A stretch of DNA of 64,000 nucleotides from assembly GCA_028571685.1 (NCBI GenBank), contig CM053162.1, forward strand, positions 66,576,351-66,640,350, read 5' to 3'. Shown in pieces: positions 23,552-34,074 of the stretch (its first letter is position 1; every line of letters begins with the position of its first letter). The position numbers were made by a program, and so were the translations under genes. Source of the DNA: Heterohyrax brucei (lineage: Eukaryota; Chordata; Mammalia; Hyracoidea; Procaviidae). The notes below the pieces were generated by a model. It worked only from the letters and a program-made list of their open reading frames with translations, ran no database searches and was not told the origin of the DNA.

Positions 23552-24376
23552 AGAAGCCACTAATGCCCATAGCTGCTACTCCCTCTGTTCTATTGAAGTC
23601 CAGGAGCCTTAAGTTGATGAAAATGTCCACGAGGTAAGTAGAATGCAGACAATCACCGCTAGGCACGCAGGATGAGAGTGGTTGTTATCACTCAGATTCT
23701 TCTGTGACCTCTTCAGGTGCCGTGAAGAAGGGTACATGGTGCTGCCACCTCTAGACTGAGTCCCTTCTCCCCTGCCCTGTTCTGTCCATTCCCAGGCCCA
23801 GAGAACCTCCTAGTCATTGACAAAACTCTAAGGAAACTAACTGTCCCTAGGTTGTCTTCTTTCTTTCCTAGAGATTTTGGATCTTTTTCAGGCCCTCACT
23901 TCTTAGTGAGATCAACATTTTCTTCCCCTCACACCTGTTCTGTCACCTGGTTTCTGTGCTCAGACAGGCTGAGGACAACTTCTTGGCTTCTGTGATCAAG
24001 GTGAGCAGCACAGGTCGGTCTCCATAACCCCGGAAGGATCAGTCCGCACCTCTTTCCTCAGCAGGTGGAAAGTGACTGAGGGTAGAGGTGAGAGGTCAAA
24101 GCGCTGCATCTCAGCCTCATTTTTTTTTTTTGCCACTGCCTCTCACAGGTCACATAAGCAATGGGATCTTCATGTGACCACTGGGAATCGAAGACTTCAG
24201 GTAAAGGGCTTGATTTCCTTGGGACCCCTGGTGTCTCTGTTCTATTGAGAATCTCTGAGCACTTTAAATGCTTTATAGAAGAGGGCTGTAGCAGAAAAGA
24301 GATTTTGTTTCTAGATCTGAGAAATTTACAGCGCTTTGGGAGACCCCAGATTCAAATTAAAAATAAACAAAAGAGC

Positions 24377-24990
24377 TATTGAAGGAGCCCAGGTAGTGCA
24401 GTGGTTAAGTGTTTGTCTGCTAATAAAAGTCGCCAATAATTCAAACCAGAGCCGTGAACCAGTTCAGAACGGTTCTGTAACTGCAAACATAAACAAGGGC
24501 AGCACACACGTTGCACAGCAACGGCATCTATTGTCTATATGATTTCCATCCCAGTAGAAAAAGGCAATGCCCCATTCAAAGATGGTGAACAGTAGTCCCG
24601 CCAGTAGTCTATTCTCTGTCAGAAAGCTCCTGAGACTTTTGGGATCCACATGAGAGACTGGCTTATTGGCAGCATTGTGGAGAGCAGCACACATTCAAAA
24701 CAGCAAGACCAGCTGTCAGCCTGTTGTCTTTGAGATGGCACCTCCGCTGGTTTTCTGATTCGGTTGCTAGGCAACGTGTACACTGCTTTCATTTATGTGG
24801 GCAGTTACTGAGCTTTTTCAACTTGGTTTGAAGCCCTGGTTCAAACTCACCAGCTACTCCAGGGAGAAAGATGTGGCAATTGGATTCCATAAATATCTAC
24901 ACTGTGAGAAATGCCATGGGCAGTTCTACTCAGTCCTATAGGGTTATCAGAAGTCAGAACTGACTCAACTACAATGAGTTAATAGGTTGA
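24377..24990 (+). mobile_element. AfroSINE interrupted by a hAT-like transposon
   Basis: The 5' part (24377-24446) ends in 'aataattcaaac'. The 3' part (24847-24990) resumes 'tcaccagctactcc' and runs to 'gactcaactacaatgag'. Removing 24447-24838 plus one copy of the 8-bp duplication restores the usual AfroSINE reading. Confidence 0.9.
24447..24838. mobile_element. Non-autonomous hAT-like DNA transposon, 392 bp
   Basis: The termini are 38-bp imperfect inverted repeats beginning CAGAGCCGTGAACCAG and, on the other strand, CAGGGCTTCAAACCAA, both finishing GTAACTGC. The flanks ATTCAAAC (24439-24446) and GTTCAAAC (24839-24846) are an 8-bp duplication with one mismatch, the length typical of hAT elements. 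There is no coding capacity, so it must have been moved by a transposase made elsewhere. Two X-box-like palindromes lie inside: GTTGCACAGCAAC (24510-24522) and GTTGCTAGGCAAC (24763-24775). Confidence 0.85.
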
Positions 24991-25139
24991 GTATCTGGTG
25001 ACATGATATATATGTGTTTCTGACTGCTGAAGGTCATGAGACTTGGACAGAGAAAGGGGGGAGGTGAGCCCTTTATCCAGAAAATAGAAAGGTCTTTGTT
25101 TTCTTTCCTGTCCAGAGACCTAGAGTCAAAATAAATAAA

Positions 25140-25250
25140 TAAACAAAACCCACCAAACCCACCACCACTGAATCAATTTCAATTCACAGGGACCATACAG
25201 AATACAGTAGAGTTTCCCCATAGGACTTCCAAGAGGCCAAACTTCTCTTG
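25140..25250 (-). mobile_element. AfroSINE fragment, antisense
   Basis: 'accaccactgaatcaatttcaattcacagg' and 'agtagagtttccccatagga' match the 3' half. Confidence 0.75.
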
Positions 25251-25289
25251 GGCTCCTCCGTCTGACTCATTGCACTGACCTGTAAAATT

Positions 25290-25510
25290 AACTAACTAAC
25301 TAAAATACCCAAATGCAGTTGCCATGAAGATGCTTCCAATTCTTGGCAACCTCATGTATGATAGTATAGAACTACAGTACTTAGGGTTTTCACTGGATGA
25401 TTTTCCAGAAGCAGGTTGCCAGGTCTTTCTTCTGAGGTGCATATATGTGGGCCTCAATCTTAAACCACTTGGTTAGCAGCTGAGCATTTGAATCATTTGC
25501 ACTACTAAGG
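25290..25510 (-). mobile_element. Longer SINE variant, antisense
   Basis: It has 'cagttgccatgaagatgcttccaattc', 'gaagcaggttgccaggtctttcttctgagg' and the head 'cacttggttagcagctgagc'. It shares its body with the copy at 27105-27305. Confidence 0.7.
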
Positions 25511-25795
25511 ACTTCTCCCATCAGTTTAGAAGTTTCTACTAATGGAAGGATGAGGCTAAGTTCTCCTTTGTATGCAAATTCAGAAACTATGTCAAGCATC
25601 TGGGTATACTACGGCAGGTGTCCTATAGGAGTTTCTGAGAGCTGAATTGAACCAGACCCTCTTCGCATCCCATAAACCTGATTATTTTTCTTCTATTCTG
25701 TCCCCACTTCCCTCACCTGCTCCAGACTGCTCTGCGTGTACCTCACCTTTGTGACTCAAACACTATGAGTAAATACTTTTCTTAATGCTTCTATG

Positions 25796-25823
25796 ATCTG
25801 ACTCGACGGCACTTGGCGTTGGC
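25796..25823 (+). mobile_element. Ultra-short SINE/RTE 3'-tail insertion (28 nt)
   Basis: ATCTGACTCGACGGCACTTG followed by GCGTTGGC is flanked by TCTATG at 25790-25795 and 25824-25829. It is only the last nucleotides of the AfroSINE/RTE 3' end plus a TTGGC tail. See the micro-insertion finding. Confidence 0.65.
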
Positions 25824-25861
25824 TCTATGTACTTTATTTTCACAGTCACATACTGACACAG

Positions 25862-26075
25862 TATGTGGCACAGTGGTTTAAGAGCTCAGCTCTCAGTGGT
25901 TTAAGAGCTCAGCTGGTAGCTGAAAGGGCAGCAATTTGAGCCCCACCCAACCACTCCATGGTAGAAAGGTACGGAAATTTGCTTTCATAAAGATTAACAG
26001 CCTTGGAAACTGTGTGGTGGATTTCTGCTCTGTCTATAGGACTGTTAATGAGTTGGAGGAGACTTGACAGCAGTG
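25862..26075 (+). mobile_element. SINE variant with a tandemly duplicated head
   Basis: The longer AfroSINE-type body ('ggcagcaatttgagccccaccc', 'aacagccttggaaactgtgt', tail 'acttgacagcagtgag'). A 21-bp head segment, CAGTGGTTTAAGAGCTCAGC plus T, occurs twice exactly (25871-25891 and 25894-25914). Confidence 0.75.
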
Positions 26076-26484
26076 AGATGGGAAAACTGAGATGGGAGAA
26101 AGGTGGAGACAGGGGCTCACATTGGGTTTGTACTCTTCCAAAGGCTCATCCACATTTCAAGTTTATCTGACCCCACGTGTTTGTGACCATGGGCAGGGTG
26201 TGCCTAATTCTCTGCTAAGAGAGCAAACAACAACTGTCTACCTTTCTTTGACATAAATGTTTTGGAGGTTGGTCTATCAAAGACAAAGCAAGACTATGGG
26301 CCAAGGGATTGTGTGCTTGGTATCTTGTATTTAGTCAAACATTCCAAATTCTTCCGGTGGGTTCTGTGACCATGATCATGATCAAAGATGACTTATTTAG
26401 TGAAGTCAGTCAGCCATGAGAGCTGAATGGGCTGAATGAGGAGAATCTAAAGGGAGGGAGACCAACAAGCTTTGCTGAGATAAG
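26076..26484. other. Unassigned DNA
   Basis: No gene or recognisable repeat. Confidence 0.4.
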
Positions 26485-26900
26485 GAAATGACTCTGAAGC
26501 AGTACTAGGTTCATATCCAAATTCCAATACTCTGTAGCTGTCTATTCTTAGGGAAGTTACTTAACCTCTCTGACCTTCAGTTCCTTTCTTTGTTAACTAT
26601 GGATCATAATAGCACCTACATTAACAGGTGGAAATTCTAGGAACATAGTGGTTAAGTGCTATGGCTGCCAATCCAAAGTTGGCAGTTCAAATCTACCAGG
26701 TGCTCCTTGGAAACTCTATGGGGCAGTTTTACCTGTCTTATAGGGTTGTTATGAATGAGAATCAACGTGACGACAATGGGTTCATTTGTTTGTTTCTGAA
26801 TATGTTATCAGGTAGTGATGGTGATTAAATGGGTTGCTACTTGCAAAGTATTTAGAATAGTGCATGATACTCAGGCAGTACAATAAAACTGTGAGTTAAA
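26485..26900 (+). mobile_element. MIR split by an AfroSINE
   Basis: MIR reads 'aattccaatactctgtagctg...gggaagttacttaacctctctgacc' to about 26630 and resumes 'gatggtgattaaatgggttgctacttgcaaagtatttagaatagtgc' from about 26812. The AfroSINE between them (about 26632-26808) has 'gtggttaagtgctatggctgcc' and 'ggcagttcaaatctaccagg'. Confidence 0.8.
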
Positions 26901-27104
26901 TAAAATAAACTAGACCTTTCTTTTGAAGTACAAAAGGCTGAAAGTATGCTGTCTTATACCTACAGAATACAAGCCAATGCTGAAAAATCCTCAGCCCACT
27001 TCATCTTCCTTTGGTCACTATAATACCCAGACTAGTTTTGTAGATGGAGAACTTGTTCATGTGAACACTAATGATTAAAACAAGAAGGAGATCACTTCTC
27101 TCTG

Positions 27105-27470
27105 AAAAGCAATCGTCATTAAGTTGACTCTGACTCATGGCCACATCATGTGCATCAGAGGAGAACCGCTCCAGATGGATCTTAATGGCTGCAGTCTTTT
27201 AGAAGTAGATCACCAGGCCTTTCTTCTGAGACATCCAGGGATAAACTCAAACCTCTCATCTGATGGTTAGTATATGAACACGTTAACCATTTGCACCTGC
27301 AAGGGACAACTAATTTCTTTACAAACCCAAAACTAGTCACTCCACTGTTGTCAAGCTGGTTCTAACTTACAGAGATCCCATAGGACAAGATAGAACTACT
27401 CCATAGAGTTTCCAAGGAGCAGCTGGAGAATTTGAACTCCTGACTTTTTGGTTGGCAGTTCAACTTCAAA
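27105..27470 (-). mobile_element. Two antisense SINEs in tandem
   Basis: A long-variant copy at 27105-27305 ('tcattaagttgactctgactca', 'gaagtagatcaccaggcc') is followed by an AfroSINE at 27325-27470 ('cactgttgtcaagctggttctaac', 'agaactactccatagagtttccaagg'). Confidence 0.8.
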
Positions 27471-27474
27471 AAGT

Positions 27475-28020
27475 CTAAAATATCCTTAGTAGTGTGGATT
27501 TTAGTGAATAGCTATTAGAAGGTGGCCAACGGCATCACATATCAGCCATAGCTGTGAAACTTCGCTAAGCTGAGAGTTTTAGCAAGAACTTGCTCTCTTT
27601 GGTGATATATTAACTCCAGATATCCAGGATACCATCTTCAATCTATCAGAAGGCTTCCAGGTATAAATCTTGCAAAAGCTATGTCAGAGAGTAGAACTTT
27701 GAGGCTTCTGAAGAAGATAAATATTGTAAGGATGACAAATAAAGCTTCTTTGAAATAGATATCACACTGAAACCACAGTAGCTTCCAGTAAAGTCCTCAG
27801 TTTTACTGCTTACCGTGTGGAATTTGGCCAGCCATGTGTGTAAGCCATGAGGGGAGCTATCTCAATGAGTAAACGGTCATTAGAAGCAATAAAGATTTTG
27901 ACGAGAAGGCTATACCCATTGCTATTTGCTTTCAACGTCTCTTTTTGATCTCAGAGCAGTGCCCTCTTTCATATCACACTAGCTATTATGCATTTTGTCA
28001 TGTATTATAAAGTTTGGAAA
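27475..28020. other. Unassigned DNA
   Basis: No gene or recognisable repeat. Confidence 0.4.
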
Positions 28021-28021
28021 A

Positions 28022-28172
28022 CTGTGGAGGCATAGCAGTTAAGTGCTACATCTGCTAACAAAAGGCTGGCAGTTCAAATCCATCAAGTGCTCCTTGGAAA
28101 CTCCATGGAGTAGTTCTACTCTGACCTATAGGGTTGCTATGAGTAAGAATCAACTCAACAGCAGTGATTTTT
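28022..28172 (+). mobile_element. AfroSINE, sense
   Basis: 'ctgtggaggcatagcagttaagtgc' head and 'gaatcaactcaacagcagtgat' tail. The 109-codon frame at 28043 starts inside it and is not a gene. Confidence 0.9.
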
Positions 28173-28461
28173 TTTCTTTTATATCTAGAAAGCCATTTCT
28201 TGTTTGTTCCTTTCATCTTCTACAAGGAAGGGTTCCCATAAGGAAAAGTGCATTAATTATAGGAAGACTGTATGAGGCAGACCGTAAAAGTTGTGCAGGT
28301 TGTCCTATGTGTATGCAGGCGAAGTCTTCAAGACAGCTTTTTGTGAACAATCACTTGAGTGGTTTCCTTTAAAGCGATGTTAATTCAAGAATAGTAGTCA
28401 CATATTACCTTACAGACCAAATTCCTATTGCGTTGCCCTCTTTCTCTCTTGGGATTAAGAA

Positions 28462-28620
28462 GCCCTGGAGGTACAGTGATGATAGGTATGCTGGCTAATC
28501 AAAAGGTTGGCACTTCAACTCTACCAGCTGCTCCTTGGAAACACTATGCAGCAGCTCTACTCTGTTCTGTAGGGTTGCTATGAGTTGGAATTGACTTAAT
28601 TGCAAAGAGTTTGGGTTTTC
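28462..28620 (+). mobile_element. AfroSINE, sense
   Basis: 'agccctggaggtacagtgatgataggt' head, 'gttggcacttcaactctaccag' and a tail ending 'gacttaattgcaaagagtttgggttt'. Confidence 0.9.
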
Positions 28621-28851
28621 TTTGCAAGGGGGAGCCCTAGAAGGCAGAACTTTGGGGGAGGAGCCAGGCCAGTTACGTAGAATTCTGGAATCTTCTGGAA
28701 AGGAGAGTTTCATAATTCTAAATTTTTCTCCCTTGAGTGCTCAGAAACCAAATAACATTTTCTGAAGAGGCATTTGGAGAGGGGACACACTGGAGGGTGA
28801 TTCAGTAATCAGAATATTGGGTATCATCATTTTCCTAAAAGATAGGTACCT

Positions 28852-29400
28852 TAGCTATCTAGGACTGCTGTAACAGAAATACCACAAGTGGATGATTTTT
28901 AACAAAAAAGTTTATTTTCTTACTGTCTAGTCAGCTACAAGTCTGAATTCGGGACACCAGCTCCAGGTGAAGGTTTTGTCTGTTGTTTCTGGAGGAAAAT
29001 CCTTGTGATACATCAGTCTTTCCTTGGTCGAGGAACATCTCAGTGTAGGTATCTCAGGTCAGAAGGCTGTGTTCTGCTTCTGGCGCTGCTTTCTTGGTGG
29101 CATGAGATTCCCCATTGTCTGCTTGCTTCCCTTACCTTGTACTTCCTGTAAGATAGAAGGCGATGCAGCCGTAATCCAAGAAAATCTCCCTTTACAACAG
29201 ACAGGGAGGTGACCTTAGTGAGGGTGTTTCAGTCCCACCTTAATCCTCTTAAAAAAAAAATCCAGTCCTGCCACAGACTGAGATTAGGATTCACAGCATA
29301 GGAAAATCACAAAATGGACAACCCCACAATAACGAGAATCATAGACCACCCAAACTGCTACACACATTTTTTGGAGGACACAATTCAGTCCAGGACAATA
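28852..29400 (-). mobile_element. MaLR-type LTR, antisense
   Basis: It begins 'ttagctatctaggactgctgtaacagaaataccac' and ends 'ttttttggaggacacaattcagtccaggaca'. Same family as 15712-16240. Confidence 0.8.
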
Positions 29401-31100
29401 AGTCACAGCTTTCCCTTTGTATATAAATGTTTGGAAGCCTCTAGGTTTACCAGAACCTTTTTTGGGAGAGTTTATTTAATTGTGCTCCCCACTGTCAGTT
29501 CCTCCGTGGCCAGTTCCCTCTTCCCAAGAATCATTTTGCCGAAAACAAGTCATTTTTATTTTTATCCCATGAGCAGAGGCTTAATGTGATGATTTTGCTA
29601 GTTGGAGGAGTAGAGTTGGGGAAAGAGAAGGAAGGGATGTCACGAAAACACTAGAAACACCAGTGACTCTTGTTCAGCATAGGGAGACAAACTTTTTACC
29701 TGTCACCAGTACATGACAGAATCTGTAATTTTCCGCATACCTTAGAAACTTGGCAGTTGGACTTAGATACTTTTAGACCTCGGGGAGAATACACAGCCTG
29801 TGTTGACTCTGAAACACTTCCAGTTATTGCTCCGCTGGTGTCCAGGGACAGCATACTTGGAGCCCGATGATTTGGGGAGCTGTCAGCTTGAAGCTGGAGG
29901 AAGTCTGCTAGCAGCTGTTGGCACTTCCTACGACGATGCACAGAATGGCTGGGATCTCCTGAAAAAGATCTCCTACTCCTCTTTCGGGTTCAGTGTTCCT
30001 GAGTTTTACTCAAAGGAAAGCTGGCACTGCTCGGGTGGAAAAGCAGATGGGGTGGATAATTTGCAGAGTTCCAATTACGTTGGCAGATGGGGTGGAGAGG
30101 TGCTGAGGGTGCCAGGAATCTAAGCCGTGACATACCACTTTTGCTAAGCTGCTGGCATGTGCATATTTTGTTTAATTAGCAGTTTTTGTAAGTCATAAGC
30201 ATATGCTTTGTCACTTCTTGTTGTCTTAATGGCAAGCTATTATACACTTTAGTGAAATCTTACATCTTCTCTGAATGAGTTTTGCTTATAATCAGCAACT
30301 CAGCTCCACATGCCACCCCCAGCCTTTCCTGCAGATGCCTCATCATGCCCTCTCCTCTCCACTTGGCTCTTGCTGTCTTGGAGACAGGCGCTGTGTACAG
30401 ACCCAAAGATAAAGCAGAAGTACGTTCTTCTGTCTGCTCTGCTATGGACAGGGAATAGGAAAATGGGCCAATGAAAGACCCTTGGACCAAAATAACCCAG
30501 TGCTTACTCCGACTTAGATACACGGTATGGTAAGTTCTGATGAGAGAGGCAGTGGAAGCCAGTGGCTCATGATGAAGTAGGCGGCAAAGAATCAGAGATA
30601 TCGGATACCAAAGTTAGGGAAAGACAGAAAAGAAGGCAAAGATGCCACTAGCAAGAGTAGATCCTGATGTTAAACTGAAAAGGTTTTGAGGTAGTGGTTT
30701 CTCTTCTACACTCTTAGATTGTTGGGATTTCACCTGTATGTGGCTACTAAGTTAGGTGACATTGCTCAGTTCATGAGACTAGAGTCCCTGTTCCACTTGC
30801 ATGCTTGGCATTCAGCCCTCTATTATGTTCTCTCTTGATGACCTACTGATAGTCCACAGGGATGCCTGCATGATCCATAGATCTGTCAGGACATTGCTTT
30901 CCTCCTTGACAACAGTATCACTTACTGCTTGTGTTGCTATAGGCAACTGCTAACCAGTTCTGAACCAGATTCCTTCAGGTTGCTGCTACTCTTTCATGCA
31001 TCATTTCATGGCAAAAATAAGCACGCATTTTTTCTTAAATAACTCAAGTAATACTTAGGACCAGTTTATGTTCAAAACACTTTATTGATGAGTGAGAGAA
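29401..31100. other. Unassigned DNA
   Basis: No supported gene. The 107-codon frame at 29800-30123 is open but lacks any motif I recognise and overlaps an antisense frame; I leave it out. Confidence 0.4.
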
Positions 31101-31465
31101 ATATTGGTGGTTCAGTGGTAGAATTCTCTCCTTCCATGCAGGACACCCTGTTTGATTCCCAGACAATGCACCTGACATGTACAAACATCCATCTTTCAGT
31201 GGAGGTTTGTGTGTTACTATGATGTTGAACAGATGTAAGTGGAGTTTCTAGACAAAGACAGTCTGAGAAGAAAGGCTTAGAGTGTAATTTCTGAAAATCA
31301 GTCAATGAAAGTTTTATGGATAACAACAGTCCAGTCTATAACTAATCATGAGATGAATTATGACAATGATATAACCCATAATCAATCATGGGCCATGGTG
31401 CAGGACCTGGTAGCATTTTATTTCCTTGTGCATGGGATCACCTTGAGCAAAGGGCCCAAAGGACC
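31101..31465 (+). mobile_element. SINE with tRNA-Gly head and RTE-like tail
   Basis: Positions 31101-31170 align along their length to tRNA-Gly(GCC): TTGGTGGTTCAGTGGTAGAA is intact. There is one deletion in the T stem, a changed B box (GTTTGATTCC), and the anticodon position reads TCC. A body with 'agtggaggtttgtgtgttactatgatgttgaacag' and an RTE-type end (31395-31455, 'gtgcaggacctggtagcattttatttccttgtgcatggg') follows. This is a retroposon, not a working tRNA gene. Confidence 0.8.
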
Positions 31466-31639
31466 ACAACCAGCACTGATGGGTAAGGGAAGTAGATGGT
31501 GGAAAGGTATTGCAATGATGAGACGTGGACACTGATATCTTTCAAGTCCAGATGATAACACATGACTATGGGGTACTTCCCTATCTTGGACTGAAGCCTA
31601 TTACCATGAGTCAGTGTTAGTTTATCTCTCCAAAATATT

Positions 31640-31815
31640 AGTACCTGAGAACAGTGATTTGCAAACTTACAAGCATATTTACGTCCCCTAAAGACATTGT
31701 CAAATGCACTTTGTGATTCAGTTGGTTGGTTGAAGGCCTCCAAGATGTTGCGTTTGTAACAAGCTCCCAGGTGATCCTGGAGACCATATTTAGAGTAGTA
31801 AGGCCTAGAGTAGAA
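31640..31815. mobile_element. MER5-like hAT relic
   Basis: 'cctgagaacagtgatttgcaaactt' and 'acaagctcccaggtgatcctggagacc' resemble the terminal blocks of MER5-type non-autonomous elements. Old and diverged. Confidence 0.5.
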
Positions 31816-32328
31816 TTCAAGGTCAAACAGTAGGAGACCTAAGAAAGAAGAAATAAACTCTTCTCCCTTAAGTCTTAGGTCTACTTCCTGAGCTCTTATT
31901 TCTTTATTTTGGTCTAGCCTTATTCTAGAATGATTGTCTGTGGATGTCCTGTCTCCTTCTTATGGCGATAAAAGAAAACTCATGAATATAAGATAAAACT
32001 TCACAGCATTCCTCATTATTATTCATTCTAAACTGATGCTACATGTGGACAATCATTCCCTCATCTGACTTTTCATAGCCAGGCTCGAGCCGATTTCTTT
32101 ACTCACTTCTAGCTTAATGTGAAGATGGTACAGGACCGGGGCATACTTCATTCTGTCATATAGAGGGTCACTATGAGTCTAACAACAGCTTAGCATGAAG
32201 ATCAGTCCTTGATATCATTCTAACTACTTAAATAGTTTCTTTCTTTACCCCCTTTTCTTCTATACAAATGCACACATACATCTTTACATATGGACAAGAA
32301 ATAATAAACATGCATATCAAAAAAAACC
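31816..32328. other. Unassigned, with a possible SINE/RTE tail fragment at 32110-32190
   Basis: 'ggtacaggaccggggcatacttcattctg' followed by 'gggtcactatgagtctaaca' resembles the sense RTE terminus. The rest is unassigned. Confidence 0.4.
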
Positions 32329-32329
32329 C

Positions 32330-32637
32330 AGTGCTCTACTCTTCAGACACAAATGGATTGGACTTGGCGATGCAGAGTGACCACATGTTGGATGCACTTT
32401 ATGTTTCTGTGCTTCTATAGGATATCATCCTGCTGACCTCTTACTGGAGGAAGGAGAGTGGGTGGAGAGGAGGGGAAAGGAGACTGCTGGGAGGATGAGG
32501 CGTGTATGGAGCAGAGAGGAATAGTGTGCTGTCACCGGGCAGGGAGAGCAGTGGAAGCTGCATAGAGGTAGGCATGTAAATTTACACGGGAATGTACAAT
32601 TTCACTCAGTCATAATTAAAAAAAAAAAAAAAAAAAA
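32330..32637 (+). mobile_element. L1 3'-UTR terminus, sense, with poly(A)
   Basis: 'caaatggattggacttggcgatgcagagtgacc' through 'aaatttacacgggaatgtacaatttcactcag' and a poly(A) at about 32619-32637. It matches 55975-56255. Confidence 0.9.
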
Positions 32638-32639
32638 AC

Positions 32640-32970
32640 CAGTGCTGCTGTCAAGTTGATTCCAACTCATAATGACCCTATAGGACAGAGTAGAACTGTT
32701 CCATAGAGTTTTTAAGGAGTGCCTGGTGGATCTGAACTGCTAAGCAGGCATAACAGTTAAGCACTATACTACCAGGGTTTCCAAACTTGCATAAACCAAA
32801 ACAAACAAACAAACAAATGACCACTGCTATCGAGTCAATGCCAACTCATAGCAACTCTATAGGGCAGAGTAGAACTGCCCCACAGAGTTTCCAAACAGTG
32901 CCTGGTGGATTTGAACTGCTGACCACTTGGTTAACAGCTATAGTACTTAACCACTACACCACGAAAATCA
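32640..32970 (-). mobile_element. Two antisense AfroSINEs in tandem
   Basis: One copy spans about 32640-32785 and a second 32815-32970, separated by a CAAACAAACAAACAAATG simple stretch. Both keep 'gcctggtggatytgaactgctga'-type blocks. Confidence 0.9.
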
Positions 32971-32974
32971 GCCT

Positions 32975-33325
32975 TTCTTGTGGTTGTCATTAGCTGTAGG
33001 AGTTGGTTGTCACTCCCAACGACAGCTACGTACAACAGAATGAAACACTGTTCAGTAATTGTCATTCTTACACTCATTCCTGTACGAGCCCTTTGTTGTA
33101 ATTAGTGTGTCAGTCCATCCTTTTGAGAGACTTCTTAGCTTTTACTTACCCTCTACAAACCATCATGTACTACCCCGGGTACTGATCCCTTCGGCTAACA
33201 TGAGTGAAGTGTATGAGATGAAGTCTTGCCACCCTCACTTCTAAGGAGCATTCTGGCCACACTTCCTCCAAGACAGAGGAAGCATTCTGGCAGTCTGTGG
33301 TATGTTTAACAGCCATACACAGATG
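32975..33325 (-). mobile_element. RTE 3' end, antisense
   Basis: 'acgtacaacagaatgaaacactg', 'ccatccttttgagagacttc' and 'aagtcttgccaccctcacttctaaggagcattctgg' match the RTE terminus. Confidence 0.85.
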
Positions 33326-33564
33326 CATTTCCCTATTGAAAAATAAACTAAAATCTAGAGATATAGATCTGCTCCAGTACAGTTTACAGAACACTTGTTT
33401 TGCTCAAACAGAACACTAGATTCCAGGCGAAAACATTAAAAACTAAAACTCAGGTTTGACAATGGCCACCTGCTATTATTTGAACAACTAATATGCTCAA
33501 AAGCCATTTGACTCAAAAATGAATTGGTGTGTTCCCTTTTAACACATTGAAAACTAACTACCAT

Positions 33565-34060
33565 TTATCCTTTGATATATGCGTGAAAAATTACCCTAAA
33601 ACTTAGCAGCTTAAGATAGCAGACCTTTATTATTGCACAGTAACATGGCTTGGGCATCTGGGCATCGATTTCTCACAAAGTAGTGATCAAGGTTCAAGTC
33701 TGACTGCAGTCTCATCTGAAGACTCACTGAGGGAAAGAATCACTTTTGGACTCAATTTCCCAGCACCTTCTGGTTGTCTACTAGATGGTTCCCTCCATGC
33801 CTTGCCATATGGGACTCTCCATGACTCTCCTCATATAGACAGTCCCTAACATGGCAAATGTCTCCATCAATGTATGAAAGTAAGAGAGTCAGAGAGAGAA
33901 CCAGCAAGAGTGAAATAAGGTGGGTAACACAGAAGCCACAGGCTTTTGTAACCTAATCATAGATGTTCTACTGCCTCATGTTTGCCTTCTGTTGGTTAGA
34001 ATCCCATAATTAAGTCTACCCCAAACAGAAGGAGAGGTGTTAACACAAATGATGCCAGTA
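33565..34060. repeat. Old interspersed repeat, family not assigned
   Basis: 'accctaaaacttagcagcttaagatagcagacctttattatt', '...gactctccatgactctcctcat...acatggcaaatg' and '...gtaacctaatcatag' occur in the same order as in the repeats near 44640-44960 and 45490-45880, so this is one dispersed family. Confidence 0.6.
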
Positions 34061-34074
34061 TCTGAAGAAAGACC

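Larger units (their letters stand above)
23365..25592 (+). pseudogene. REG1-like pseudogene (broken C-type lectin gene)
   Basis: Pieces of REG1 coding exons occur in order. Exon 3 is split: about 23365-23399 reads ELPSTQLSC, an antisense AfroSINE occupies 23401-23551, and the exon resumes at about 23552-23624 (EATNAH, then a match to 'ctactactttaatgaagaccg...gttgacgcagat'). Exon 4 (about 23920-24042) reads HLVSVLRQAEDNFLASVIK and then loses about 20 bases and hits a stop. Exon 5 (about 24150-24199) keeps only its ends. Exon 6 (25524-25592) reads WKDEAKFSFVCKF. A possible signal-peptide exon with ATG lies near 22925 but is unconvincing. Intron 5 holds a SINE, a hAT-like element and more SINEs. 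Human has a REG1 pseudogene (REG1CP) in a comparable place next to REG1A; whether this is the same loss or independent is not known from the sequence. Confidence 0.85.

Noticed and set aside
29800-30123. 107-codon open frame, plus strand
   Set aside because: Open but without a recognisable domain; an overlapping antisense frame exists, and no promoter or polyadenylation signal supports it. A search against protein databases would settle it.
31101-31171. Functional tRNA-Gly gene
   Set aside because: A deletion in the T stem, acceptor mismatches, a damaged B box and continuation into a SINE body show it is a retroposon head.
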